Assembly: GCA_030752605.1 (NCBI GenBank)
Contig: JASMDX010000034.1
Coordinates: forward strand, 1-64,000
Length of the DNA stretch: 64,000 nt
Reading direction: 5' to 3'
DNA from: GCA-2731375 sp002731375
Lineage (GTDB): Bacteria; Pseudomonadota; Alphaproteobacteria; GCA-2731375
A model generated the notes under the pieces. It saw nothing but the letters and a program-made list of their open reading frames with translations, made no database searches and was not told the origin of the DNA. Positions 32,857 through 42,853 of this stretch are shown in pieces. The position numbers were made by a program, and so were the translations under genes. Numbering within the stretch: position 1 is the first letter of the stretch; each line of letters begins with the position of its first letter.

Positions 32857-33536
32857 GATCGAAATAACCTTGTGTATTGGATTTCGTGCAGCATGCTAGC
32901 CCACTCCACCATGGTGGCGGCGGAACCGAGATCCTCAATGCCGAGAGTGCTGGCCGCCATGGCCGTAGCGATGACGGCGTCTTCCAATTCGGCCTGGGCC
33001 ATTTGCCCATCCGTTTGCCCCAGGGGTATCAGACGCACGGCGGCATTGATCAGGTTCGCCAACCAGGCCTGCAAATAGAGATGCAGGGCGGCATTGGTAT
33101 CAATGCCGTGGGCGGTACAGGTCATGGCCGTGGCGACGGCCAGGGTGGGCGCTATGTCCGTCTTGCGCAGCAGTTCAAGGCGGGCCCGCAGGGCGGCGTT
33201 GGGCCAGGCTCGCAAGGCTGTCAACAGGAAAAATTCGCCTTGCGACAGGCTTTCCCGTGCCAGCTCTGACGTGCTGATCGAGGCCGCCGCCAACTCCGCT
33301 AGTTCAAGAAAGTTCCCATCGTCCAGCGTTGCTGCCAGGGTGAAGAAAATGGCTTCGCTGCGCCCGGTGCCATGACGTAGGTCGGCCTCGAGCCAGTTGA
33401 TCAGAGAGCCCCGGTCATGCAACAATTCCGCCTCGACTGCATATTCCAGGCCGTGGGAGTAACTGAACGAGCCTATGGGGAAAGCCGGTGATAGCCAGCT
33501 TTGCAGGCGCATTAGTTGTCGTGCCTCAGTGCTCAT
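32853..33536 (-). CDS. ureF: Urease accessory protein UreF
   Basis: 227 residues from ATG 33536; the frame is open further up (ATG at 33575) inside the ureE tail, so the start is uncertain by 13 codons. The signature SPAFPIGSFSYSHGLEYAVE lies near the N-terminus. UreF is helical and, with UreD and UreG, forms the complex that delivers nickel to apo-urease. It overlaps ureE and ureG. Confidence 0.93.
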   Translation of the reverse strand: MSTEARQLMRLQSWLSPAFPIGSFSYSHGLEYAVEAELLHDRGSLINWLEADLRHGTGRSEAIFFTLAATLDDGNFLELAELAAASISTSELARESLSQGEFFLLTALRAWPNAALRARLELLRKTDIAPTLAVATAMTCTAHGIDTNAALHLYLQAWLANLINAAVRLIPLGQTDGQMAQAELEDAVIATAMAASTLGIEDLGSAATMVEWASMLHEIQYTRLFRS

Positions 33537-33999
33537 GGCCATTGCCGTTAGTGTGGTCGCTGGAATGATCATCATAGGCGCCGCCCTCGGGCTGAAATGG
33601 TGCGGTGATCTCTTCCACCTCCGCGCCCATGCCGCGTACCATGGCCTCGATCACGTGATCGGGCCGGATGCGCAGACGTTCGTTGGTGAGATCCGTGGGC
33701 AGATGACGGTTGCCCAGATGCCAGACTATGCGCAACAGGGCCAGGGGCGTGGCGCAGCGGATTTGCAACAAAGGCTCCGGCGCGGCCCGGACCGCTAGCC
33801 AACGGCCATCGCTGATGCGCAGGCCATCGCCATGGGCCATGGCAACCGCTTTGGGCAGGTTCAGGAGAATTTCCTCGCCGCCATCTGTATGCAGGCGAAT
33901 GCGCCGGCGGTGACGTTCGTCAAAGGCCAGAGTGACGGCGTCTTCGGCCTGCTCCGATGGCCAATGATCCGCATTGAAATGGGCGATTGCACTTTCCAT
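33526..33999 (-). CDS. ureE: Urease nickel metallochaperone UreE
   Basis: 157 residues from ATG 33999, with GGGGCGGGAGA just upstream; the frame above that point is antisense ureC and not coding. Motifs are RHRRRIRLHTDGGEEILLNLP in the N-terminal domain and WHLGNRHLPTDL in the metal-binding domain. The C-terminus has a His-containing tail (DDHSSDHTNGNGHEH) suited to extra nickel binding. It lies between ureC and ureF. Confidence 0.95.
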   Translation of the reverse strand: MESAIAHFNADHWPSEQAEDAVTLAFDERHRRRIRLHTDGGEEILLNLPKAVAMAHGDGLRISDGRWLAVRAAPEPLLQIRCATPLALLRIVWHLGNRHLPTDLTNERLRIRPDHVIEAMVRGMGAEVEEITAPFQPEGGAYDDHSSDHTNGNGHEH

Positions 34000-34010
34000 T
34001 CTCCCGCCCC

Positions 34011-35717
34011 TCAATACAGAAAATAGCGTTGCGCCATGGCCAGAACTTCCGCCGGCTCGCAGGTCAGTAGGGTACCATCGGCGCGGACTTCGTAGGTTTC
34101 TGGGTCCACGTCGATTTTCGGCATATGATCGTTCAGCACCATCGCGCTCTTGCCGATGCCGCCACGGGTGTTGCCCACGGCCAGTACCGGCTTGGCCAGG
34201 CCATATCCGCTGACGACTTCCTGGCCCGCCTGGGAGACGAAGGTTACGGCGGATGCCGCCTGCGCTACACCAAAGGCCGCGAACATGGGCCGGGTGTATT
34301 GCGGTTGTGGTGTGGGAATAGAGGCATTGGGATCGCCCATTTGCGCCGCCGCGATTGAGCCCATTTTCAGAACCAGATCTGGCTTGACGCCAAAGAAGGC
34401 CGGGGACCAAACGCACAGATCCGCCAGCTTGCCGACCTCGACCGAACCAACGTGCTGGGCAATACCTTGGGCGATGGCCGGATTGATGGTGTACTTGGCG
34501 ATATAGCGCCGGGCGCGCAAATTATCGTTGTCACCCGTTTCGCTATCCAGGGCGCCGAATTGCTTCTTCATCTTGTCGGCGGTCTGCCAGGTCCGGATGA
34601 TGACCTCGCCAACCCGGCCCATGGCCTGGCTGTCCGAGGCGATGATGGAAAAGGCGCCTAGATCGTGCAGGATGTCCTCCGCCGCGATGGTCTCCTTGCG
34701 GATACGGCTTTCGGCAAACGCCACGTCTTCGGCAATATTTGGATCCAGATGATGACAGACCATCAACATGTCCAGATGCTCGTCCACGGTATTGCGGGTG
34801 TAGGGCCGGGTGGGATTGGTCGAGGACGGTATCACGTTAGCCTCGCCACAGACCTTGATGATATCGGGGGCGTGGCCGCCGCCGGCACCTTCGGTGTGGA
34901 AGGCATGAATTGTCCGGCCCTTGAAGGCCTTGTTGGTATTCTCGACAAAGCCGGATTCATTCAGTGTGTCCGTGTGGATCATCACCTGCACATCCATCTC
35001 GTCCGCCACGGAAAGGCAGCAGTCAATGGCGGCGGGGGTGGTGCCCCAGTCTTCGTGTAGTTTCAAACCACAGGCGCCGGCCTCTACCTGTTCCACTAGG
35101 GCACCGGGCAGGGACGCGTTGCCCTTGCCGAAAAATCCCAAATTCATAGGGAAGCCGTCGGCGGCCTGTAACATGCGCTGAATATGCCAAGGGCCCGGCG
35201 TGCAGGTGGTGGCGTTGGTGCCCGTGGCCGGGCCCGTGCCACCGCCCATCATGGTGGTGACGCCGGAGAACAGCGCCTCCTCTATCTGCTGTGGACAGAT
35301 GAAATGGATATGCACATCCAGGCCACCGGCGGTGATGATCTTCCCTTCGCCCGCGATGGCTTCTGTCGAGACGCCGATGATAATATCCACATCCGGCTGC
35401 ACATCCGGGTTGCCGGCCTTGCCGATCCCCGTGATGCGCCCGTCCGTAATACCGATGTCGGCCTTGACTACGCCCCAGTGATCCAGGATCAGGGCATTGG
35501 TGATGACGGTATCGACGGCGCCCTGCGCCCGGCCCAATTGGGATTGCCCCATGCCGTCGCGGATCACCTTGCCGCCACCGAATTTTACTTCCTCACCATA
35601 GGTGGTGTGGTCTTTCTCGACCTCGATGAACAGGTCGGTGTCGGCGAGACGCACCCTGTCTCCCGTGGTGGGACCATACATATGGGCGTAGTCGCCCCGG
35701 TTCATTTTTGCCGGCAT
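34011..35717 (-). CDS. ureC: Urease subunit alpha
   Basis: 568 residues, full length. It hydrolyses urea to ammonia and carbamate at a di-nickel site. Nickel ligands are in VHIHFICPQQ; the carbamylated Lys is in ACGLKLHEDWGTTP; further His are in VMIHTDTLNESGF and TIHAFHTEGAGGGHAPD; the mobile-flap Cys is in LMVCHHLD. Starts at ATG 35717, three bases after the ureB stop. All catalytic positions I can check are intact, so the enzyme should be active. Confidence 0.97.
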   Translation of the reverse strand: MPAKMNRGDYAHMYGPTTGDRVRLADTDLFIEVEKDHTTYGEEVKFGGGKVIRDGMGQSQLGRAQGAVDTVITNALILDHWGVVKADIGITDGRITGIGKAGNPDVQPDVDIIIGVSTEAIAGEGKIITAGGLDVHIHFICPQQIEEALFSGVTTMMGGGTGPATGTNATTCTPGPWHIQRMLQAADGFPMNLGFFGKGNASLPGALVEQVEAGACGLKLHEDWGTTPAAIDCCLSVADEMDVQVMIHTDTLNESGFVENTNKAFKGRTIHAFHTEGAGGGHAPDIIKVCGEANVIPSSTNPTRPYTRNTVDEHLDMLMVCHHLDPNIAEDVAFAESRIRKETIAAEDILHDLGAFSIIASDSQAMGRVGEVIIRTWQTADKMKKQFGALDSETGDNDNLRARRYIAKYTINPAIAQGIAQHVGSVEVGKLADLCVWSPAFFGVKPDLVLKMGSIAAAQMGDPNASIPTPQPQYTRPMFAAFGVAQAASAVTFVSQAGQEVVSGYGLAKPVLAVGNTRGGIGKSAMVLNDHMPKIDVDPETYEVRADGTLLTCEPAEVLAMAQRYFLY

Positions 35718-35720
35718 CGC

Positions 35721-36034
35721 TTAACCCTCCCCGCCCAGGGCGCCGGCGACGGCGCCATTGAAACCATGCACCTGGCGTGCGCCACGATATGGCACCAACG
35801 GCACCTCGCGGCGTTGCCCCGGCTCGAAGCGGATCGCGGTGCCGGCCGGAATGTCCAGGCGCCGGCCACGAGCGGCCTCCCGGTCGAAATCAAGGGCGCT
35901 ATTGGTTTCGTGAAAATGATAGTGGCTGCCAACTTGAATGGGCCGATCACCCGTATTGGCGATAGTCAGGGTGATGACGTCCTGACCCTCATTCAAGGTG
36001 ATCAGACCGTCTTCGGGAATTATTTCGCCCGGAA

Positions 36035-36038
<4 letters not shown>
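35721..36038 (-). CDS. ureB: Urease subunit beta
   Basis: 105 residues from ATG 36038, overlapping the ureA stop (ATGA). The frame extends upstream, but that part is ureA in another frame. MIPGEIIPEDG at the start, GSHYHFHETNSALDFDRE in the centre and RFEPGQRREVPLVPYRGARQVHGFNG near the end are diagnostic. Structural subunit of the urease trimer. Confidence 0.96.
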
Positions 36039-36352
<314 letters not shown>

Positions 36353-36372
36353 GGGCGGTCTCCTCCAAATGT

Positions 36373-37221
36373 TCAACAGGCCCAGACGCGGGGTAGGGTG
36401 CGGCTTTCGCCATGGATGACGGCGCGAAAGGGAGGCAGGAATGCCTCTACATCGCGGCGCAGGATTAACCCGTCGGGAGCCAAAAAGCGGCAGATCAAAA
36501 GGCCGGGCCGTTCGCTGACGCCAGCGCGGCCGTGGCAATTTTTCAGCAGGCTGCGTGCGGTTTCCAAGTGCCCGCCCGCGTCGGGGGCGACGTAAATCAA
36601 TGTGGCCAGGGCCCTGGCGCCATCCAGCAATGACCGGCGTTGGCGCAAGCTTTCGATATCACCTGCCAGCCGGAAATCATCGGCCCAAATCAGCTGGCCA
36701 TCCAGGCGCAGACGCCAGCTGTCGTGGACCGCCGCGTCATCAAGCTGCTCGCCACTGGCCAAACGCCCCAGCAGCAGGGAATCCATGGCCAATAAACGGC
36801 TGCCGGCATCTATCTCGATATAGGTTTGGCGGGCTAGGGCGGCGCCGTTGAACAAGATCGTCTCCTGGGGTAGCCACTCCAAAAGGGCGCCGTTGCTGAT
36901 TTTCAGGTGGCTTCGCACCTGGCTGTCTTCGCCGCGCGAGCGGTAGACCTTTTCCGCCGCCTGGGTCGTGGCTGTGATCTGTGCACCATCGCTGGCGGAT
37001 GTGGCATAATCCAGGCGGTCACCGTCGGTAATGCCGCCTGCGGTGTTCAATAGCACCGCCTCGACCCTGCCGCCTGGTATGCGCGGCAGTAACACCCGGC
37101 ACGGATTGGCCTGGTAAAGCTCGGATAACCGGGAATCCGGCCCGGTAAATCCGACACGCGCGGCGCCCTTCAGGCGCTGCAATTCTGGCGGTGTTTCAGA
37201 CCGTGAGGTAGCGGCGTACAT
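36373..37221 (-). CDS. ureD: Urease accessory protein UreD
   Basis: 282 residues from ATG 37221, overlapping the urtE 3' end by 26 bases; the longer frame up to 37335 is antisense-free but lies inside urtE. RVLLPRIPGGRVEAVLLNTAGGITDGDRLDY is the UreD signature region, and LEWLPQETILFNGA follows. UreD is the scaffold on which UreF and UreG bind to urease for nickel insertion. The overlap with urtE ties the transporter and enzyme halves of the cluster into one transcript. Confidence 0.94.
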   Translation of the reverse strand: MYAATSRSETPPELQRLKGAARVGFTGPDSRLSELYQANPCRVLLPRIPGGRVEAVLLNTAGGITDGDRLDYATSASDGAQITATTQAAEKVYRSRGEDSQVRSHLKISNGALLEWLPQETILFNGAALARQTYIEIDAGSRLLAMDSLLLGRLASGEQLDDAAVHDSWRLRLDGQLIWADDFRLAGDIESLRQRRSLLDGARALATLIYVAPDAGGHLETARSLLKNCHGRAGVSERPGLLICRFLAPDGLILRRDVEAFLPPFRAVIHGESRTLPRVWAC

Positions 37222-37891
37222 CTGTTTCCACCATTTCCGACCGTTGACCCGATAGCACCACTTCGCCCCGTTCCATGACAATATAGCTATCAGCCAGATC
37301 GCGGGCGAACTCGAAATACTGCTCCACCAGGACAATGGACATGTCGCTCCGGTCCCGCAGCAGGGCGATGATGCGCTGAATATCCTTGATGATCGAGGGT
37401 TGGATGCCTTCCGTGGGTTCGTCCAGTACTAGCAGGCGCGGCTGCATGGCCAGGGCGCGGGCGATGGCCAGTTGCTGTTGCTGGCCGCCGGACAGATCGC
37501 CACCCTGGCGCTTTAGCATGTCCTGTAATACCGGGAATAATTTGAAGGTGTCCGGCGGCAGGCGGCGCTCGCTCCTGGGTAGTGCGGCGAAGCCAGAGCG
37601 TAGATTTTCCTCGACGGTCAGGAAGGGAAAAATCTCCCGGCCCTGGGGCACGTAGGCGATCCCCGCGCGCGCCCTGGCGTGACTGGCGGCTTTCGAGATA
37701 TCCCGGCCTTCCCATGTAATCTTGCCGCCCTGAATGGCCTGCTGGCCGACGATAGCTCGCAAAAGCGAGGTCTTGCCGACACCGTTGCGCCCCAGCACAC
37801 AGGTTACCTCGCCCGGCTTTGCGATCAGGGAGACGCCGCGCAGGGCCTGAGAGGCGCCATAGAAAAGATCGATATTTTCCGCTTGCAGCAT
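37196..37891 (-). CDS. urtE: Urea ABC transporter ATPase UrtE
   Basis: 231 residues from ATG 37891. Walker A GRNGVGKTSLLRAIVG, signature LSGGQQQQLAIARAL, Walker B LLVLDEPTEGIQPSI. It is of the LivF type. It powers urea uptake together with UrtD. Its start lies three bases after the urtD stop, and its end overlaps ureD. Confidence 0.95.
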   Translation of the reverse strand: MLQAENIDLFYGASQALRGVSLIAKPGEVTCVLGRNGVGKTSLLRAIVGQQAIQGGKITWEGRDISKAASHARARAGIAYVPQGREIFPFLTVEENLRSGFAALPRSERRLPPDTFKLFPVLQDMLKRQGGDLSGGQQQQLAIARALAMQPRLLVLDEPTEGIQPSIIKDIQRIIALLRDRSDMSIVLVEQYFEFARDLADSYIVMERGEVVLSGQRSEMVETDVRRYLTV

Positions 37892-37894
37892 CAA

Positions 37895-38634
<740 letters not shown>

Positions 38635-38635
<1 letters not shown>

Positions 38636-39708
38636 CACCGGCTCCTCGCCGCCAGTAGATTGAAGCTACCGGCTATACCTTTCGGTAGGAACAGTGTCAC
38701 GGCGATGAACAGGCCGCCCAGGGCGAATAGCCAAACTTCGGGAAACGCGGCGGTCAGATAGCTTTTCGCCATGTTGACCAAAACCGCGCCCATGATCGCG
38801 CCGATCAAGGTACCGCGCCCGCCCAGCGCCACCCAGACCACAATCTCAATGGAATTGGCCGGGGCGAACTCGCCGGGATTGATAATGCCTACCTGAGGCA
38901 CATACAAGGCGCCGGCGATGCCGGCCATGATGGCGGAAACGATGAAAACAAATAGTTTGTAATGCTCGACCCGATAGCCGAGAAACCGCGTGCGGCTTTC
39001 CGCGTCCCGAATACCTACCAGGATCTTGCCCAGTTTCGAGGTCACGATGCTGCGGCATATGAGTAATCCCAGCAACAGCGCGCTTCCCGAGGCAATAAAC
39101 AACCCCGCCCGCATGCCCTGGCTGCGTAGATCAAAGCCCAGCAGCTCCTTGAAGTCGGTCAGGCCATTGTTGCCGCCAAAGCCCATGTCGTTGCGAAAAA
39201 ACGCTAGCATCAAGGCAAAGGTCATGGCCTGGGTGATGATGGAGAGATAGACGCCGCTAACCCGGCTGCGAAAGGCGAACCAGCCAAATATGAAAGCCAA
39301 TGCGCCCGGCACCAGCATGGCCATGGCGATGGCGAAGAAGAAATTGTCAAAGCCATACCAGTACCAGGGCAGCTCCGACCAGTTCAGAAAGACCATGAAG
39401 TCGGGCAACTCGGCATTGCCATACACGCCCCTATCGCCGATCTGGCGCATCAGGTACATGCCCATGGCATAGCCGCCCAGGGAGAAGAAGGCGCCATGGC
39501 CCAGGCTGAGAATGCCGCAATAGCCCCAGATCAGATCCACCGACAGCGCCAGCAGGGCAAATGAAAGATATTTGCCGAACAAGCTGACCGCATAGGTAGG
39601 GATATGCAGAGCTGAGGATTCGGGAACCGCCAGGTTTAGGACGGGCACAATGACTGTGACGGCGGCCAGAAGGGCGGCGAAGATCCAATATGATGTCACG
39701 TACCGCAT
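38635..39708 (-). CDS. urtC: Urea ABC transporter permease UrtC
   Basis: 357 residues, LivM-type permease with about ten hydrophobic helices. Marks are ALSVDLIWGYCGILSLGHGAFFSLGGYAMG in the N-terminal half and GRGTLIGAIMGAVLVNMAKSYL near the end. It starts three bases after urtB and overlaps urtD, in the standard urtABCDE order. Confidence 0.95.
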
Positions 39709-39711
39709 CCC

Positions 39712-41322
39712 CTAGACTTCCACCGCGCGGCCCTTCAGGGCGAACAGGCCCCGTGGACGTTTCTGGATAAACAGAATGACTAGCACCAGAATAATGATCT
39801 TTCCCAGTACCGCGCCCGCATAAGGTTCGAGGAATTTGTTCGCCATGCCCAACGAAAGCGCGCCCACCAGGGTGCCCCACAAATTACCAACGCCGCCGAA
39901 CACCACGACGAGGAAACTGTCGATGATGTAGCCCTGGCCCAGGTTGGGGCTGACGTTGTCGATCTGGCTCAAGGCCACGCCAGCCAGGCCCGCCACACCC
40001 GAGCCCAGGCCGAATGTCATGGCATCAATCCAGGAGGAGCGGATGCCCACCGCGTTGGCCATGGGGCGGTTTTGCGTTACCGCCCGCATGCGCAGGCCGA
40101 AATCGGTGTAGCGGATGATCAATGTTAGAACCAGAAACACCAGTGCAGCGAATATGATGATGCAAATGCGGTTGTTGGTCAGGATCAGGCCGCCAGTGAT
40201 CTCGATGGAGCCGCTCATCCACGATGGCGCGATGACCTCTCGGTTGGTCGGGCCAAAGATCGAGCGCACGAACTGTTGCAGCATCAGGCTCAAGCCCCAG
40301 GTCGCCAGCAAGGTTTCTAACGGCCGGCCATAGAGGAAGCGGATGACGCTGCGTTCCAGCAGTACCCCGAACAGGCCGGCGAACAGAAATGCGGCGGGAA
40401 TGGAGATCAGCAGAGATTGCGTGATCGAGTCGGGGAAATATGCCTGCATGACGACCTGAACCACATGCGTGGTGTAGGCGCCCAGCATGACCATTTCGCC
40501 GTGTGCCATGTTGATCACGCCCATGACGCCAAAGGTGATCGCCAGGCCGATGGCGGCCAGCAGCAGGACCGAGCCCAGGCTGAGGCCCTGGAATAGATTT
40601 TGCAGAATGTCGAAAAAGGCCAGGCGTTGTTCGATGCTCGCATCAGCTTGCCGAACCGCCGCCAGAAAATCGCCCTTTGCCGTTTGCGCTGTCTTCGCTA
40701 GCAGATCGCGGACGCCGCGGTCGGGATATCCGGTCAGGTTCTCGGCGGCGGCCAGTTTCTCCTCCGCTGTGCCGTGGCGCAGATGGGCGGCGGCCAGTGT
40801 GCGGGCCAGGGCTTCGCGGGTCTCGTCATCGGTCTCGTTCAGGTAGGCCCTGGCCAGCGCAGCCAAACTATCGGCGTCGGCGGTTTTGAACATCGATTTT
40901 GCTGCCTTGAGACGTAGCGCGGGGTCGCTGCTGAACAGGGTCAGGGAGCCCAGTGCACCGCGCAGAACGCCGCGCAGGCGGTTGTTGATACGGATTTTTT
41001 TGGAGGAGCGGGATTTCGCCTCACCCAAGGGTTCGCCGCTTAGGGCATCAAGGAAAATTTTCTTGCGGCCATCTTTTTTAAGAATGACGATGGCGCCATC
41101 AGATTTGCGGATGTGCAGGCGGCCTCGCAGCAGGGCAGTCAAGGGAGCGACAACGCTGGGGTCGCCGCTGGCCGCCAGTTTGTCGACAACGGCGATCTTG
41201 GCCGCGTAACTTTTGGCCTTCAGGCCATCCAGCAGATCCGCTGTCTCTTCAGCATGGGCGGGCAATGTAATAGCCGCCAAGGCAAGGAGCAGTAGCAGGG
41301 GGAGAAAAATTCTTCGCAACAT
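39712..41322 (-). CDS. urtB: Urea ABC transporter permease UrtB with N-terminal soluble region
   Basis: 536 residues. A signal peptide (MLRRIFLPLLLLLALAAITLPAHA) leads a soluble region of about 210 residues rich in short helices of HEAT-repeat character (SYAAKIAVVDKLAASGDPSVV, DPALRLKAAKSMF, DDETREALARTLAA), with a beta-like section GAIVILKKDGRKKIFLDALSGE. The LivH-type permease starts near residue 245 with LAITFGVMGVINMAHGEMVMLGAY and ends with GGVGNLWGTLVGALSLGMAN. Long periplasmic extensions are usual in UrtB. It lies 178 bases behind urtA. Confidence 0.94.
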   Translation of the reverse strand: MLRRIFLPLLLLLALAAITLPAHAEETADLLDGLKAKSYAAKIAVVDKLAASGDPSVVAPLTALLRGRLHIRKSDGAIVILKKDGRKKIFLDALSGEPLGEAKSRSSKKIRINNRLRGVLRGALGSLTLFSSDPALRLKAAKSMFKTADADSLAALARAYLNETDDETREALARTLAAAHLRHGTAEEKLAAAENLTGYPDRGVRDLLAKTAQTAKGDFLAAVRQADASIEQRLAFFDILQNLFQGLSLGSVLLLAAIGLAITFGVMGVINMAHGEMVMLGAYTTHVVQVVMQAYFPDSITQSLLISIPAAFLFAGLFGVLLERSVIRFLYGRPLETLLATWGLSLMLQQFVRSIFGPTNREVIAPSWMSGSIEITGGLILTNNRICIIIFAALVFLVLTLIIRYTDFGLRMRAVTQNRPMANAVGIRSSWIDAMTFGLGSGVAGLAGVALSQIDNVSPNLGQGYIIDSFLVVVFGGVGNLWGTLVGALSLGMANKFLEPYAGAVLGKIIILVLVILFIQKRPRGLFALKGRAVEV

Positions 41323-41349
41323 TTAACTCTCTGCCTATCTTTTTTCTTT

Positions 41350-41447
41350 GTCATTGCCGGGCCTGGCTCGGCAATCCAGGGCAACAAGCTTGTATGCCTG
41401 ACGCTGTGGATCCTCGGGTCTCCACTTCGCTGCGTCCAAAGACGACA
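41350..41447. repeat. Dispersed palindromic repeat in the urtA-urtB gap
   Basis: 41350-41381 reads GTCATTGCCGGGC then CTGGC then TCGGCAATCCAGGG; the arms TTGCCGGGC and GCTCGGCAA form a stem with one mismatch. It differs from 50108-50139 at only three of 32 positions. A second palindrome-like part, TGGATCCTCGGGTC..., follows at about 41407-41447. Elements of this form recur in intergenic DNA of many alphaproteobacteria. As it lies inside the urt transcript, it may tune expression between urtA and urtBCDE. Confidence 0.65.
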
Positions 41448-41500
41448 GTGTGTTGTGTGGTGGAGAGGCGGCGCGTCACGCCGCCTCTCTCGGTAACGTC

Positions 41501-42793
41501 TTAGTTGGTGTAGGCCGGCTTCTTGCAGTTGCCGCAGACCCAGGGGTAGGTCCAATCGGCGGTCAGGGCTGCGCTTTCGGGGATGAAGTCACTCCAGGCA
41601 TCGCCGATGACTTCGCCGTCTGTCTGCCAAACCACGTCGAACTGGCCATCTTCCTGGATTTCACCGATCAGTACCGGCTTGGAGAGGTGGTGGTTGGTGT
41701 TCATCAGGGCCATGCCGCCGGTCAGGTTCTTGACCTTTTGGCCATACATGGCCTGGCGCACCGCATCCACGTTCGTGGTGCCGGCCTGCTTGACGGCCTG
41801 GGTCCACATCTTGAAGCCGATGTAGGTCGCTTCCATCGGGTCGTTGGTGACCCGCTTTTTGTCCTTGATGAAGGCATGCCAGGCTTTGATGAAGTCATCG
41901 TTCTCGGGTGCATCCACGGACATGAAGTAGTTCCATGCGCCTAGGTGACCGACCAAGGGCTTGGTGTCCAGACCGGCAAGCTCCTCTTCACCGACTGAAA
42001 ATGCGACCACGGGAATATCCTCAGCCTTGATGCCCTGGTTGCCGAGTTCCTTGTAGAACGGTATGTTGGCATCGCCATTGATAGTCGAGACCACGGCGGT
42101 CTTAACGCCCTGAGAGGCGAATTTCTTCACCGACGCCACGATGGTCTGCCAATCGGAGTGACCAAAGGGCGTGTACTCTTCCATGATGTCGGCATCGGTA
42201 ATGCCCTTGGAATGCAGGAAGGCGCGCAGGATCTTGTTGGTCGTGCGGGGGTAGACATAGTCCGTGCCCAGCAGCACGAAGCGCTTGGCACCACCGCCAT
42301 CCTCGCTCATCAGATACTCAACTGCCGGGATCGCCTGCTGGTTAGGCGCCGCGCCGGTGTAGAAGACGTTACGGGAAGATTCCTCGCCCTCGTACTGCAC
42401 CGGGTAAAACAGCATGCTATTTAGTTCCTCGAACACCGGCAGCACGGATTTGCGCGATACGGAGGTCCAGCAACCGAAGACCACGTCAACCTTGTTGACC
42501 TGGATGAGTTCGCGGGCCTTCTCGGCGAACAGGGGCCAGTTTGAGGCCGGATCGACGACGACTGCTTCGACCTTCTTGCCCAACAGGCCACCGTCCTTGT
42601 TCAGTTTGTCGATCATCATCAGGACCGAGTCTTTCAACGTGGTCTCGGAGATCGCCATGGTTCCCGATAGGGAATGCAGCACGCCGACCTTGATGGTGTC
42701 CTGCGCCGCCTTGGCCGGAATGGCCGCGGCGCCGATACCTGCCGCAAGGGCGGCGGCGGCGAGCGTGTTAAGGGCTGTGCGTCTGGTAATCAT
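41501..42793 (-). CDS. urtA: Urea ABC transporter substrate-binding protein UrtA
   Basis: 430 residues from ATG 42793, with GGAG eight bases upstream. The open frame continues to 42841, but that part would overlap the sigma-54 promoter. The N-terminus MITRRTALNTLAAAALAAG has a twin Arg and hydrophobic stretch suggesting Tat or Sec export, with a cut near AKA-AQD. The type 1 periplasmic-binding fold then shows KVGVLHSLSGTMAISE, VFGCWTSVSRKSVLPVFE and LFYPVQYEGEESS. It captures urea in the periplasm. First gene of the urea operon. Confidence 0.95.
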   Translation of the reverse strand: MITRRTALNTLAAAALAAGIGAAAIPAKAAQDTIKVGVLHSLSGTMAISETTLKDSVLMMIDKLNKDGGLLGKKVEAVVVDPASNWPLFAEKARELIQVNKVDVVFGCWTSVSRKSVLPVFEELNSMLFYPVQYEGEESSRNVFYTGAAPNQQAIPAVEYLMSEDGGGAKRFVLLGTDYVYPRTTNKILRAFLHSKGITDADIMEEYTPFGHSDWQTIVASVKKFASQGVKTAVVSTINGDANIPFYKELGNQGIKAEDIPVVAFSVGEEELAGLDTKPLVGHLGAWNYFMSVDAPENDDFIKAWHAFIKDKKRVTNDPMEATYIGFKMWTQAVKQAGTTNVDAVRQAMYGQKVKNLTGGMALMNTNHHLSKPVLIGEIQEDGQFDVVWQTDGEVIGDAWSDFIPESAALTADWTYPWVCGNCKKPAYTN

Positions 42794-42836
42794 CTGTTCG
42801 TCTCCATAAGGGGTTGTCTTGCACCACTCTACGACA

Positions 42837-42853
42837 AGCAAATAGCGTGCCAG
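42837..42853 (-). promoter_or_regulatory. Sigma-54 (RpoN) -24/-12 promoter of the urea operon
   Basis: On the minus strand the sequence is CTGGCACGCTATTTGCT: TGGCAC at 42852-42847, five bases, then TTGC at 42841-42838. This fits the RpoN consensus TGGCAC-N5-TTGC exactly, with the invariant GG and GC. Transcription should begin about 12 bases on, near 42827, leaving a leader of about 33 bases before the urtA ATG. An AT-rich tract (42853-42960) lies just upstream. The expected activator is NtrC; I did not find a clear NtrC site. Confidence 0.85.

Noticed and set aside
42794..42841. Longer UrtA start at 42841
   Set aside because: The codon coincides with the -12 element of the sigma-54 promoter, so it cannot be in the transcript.
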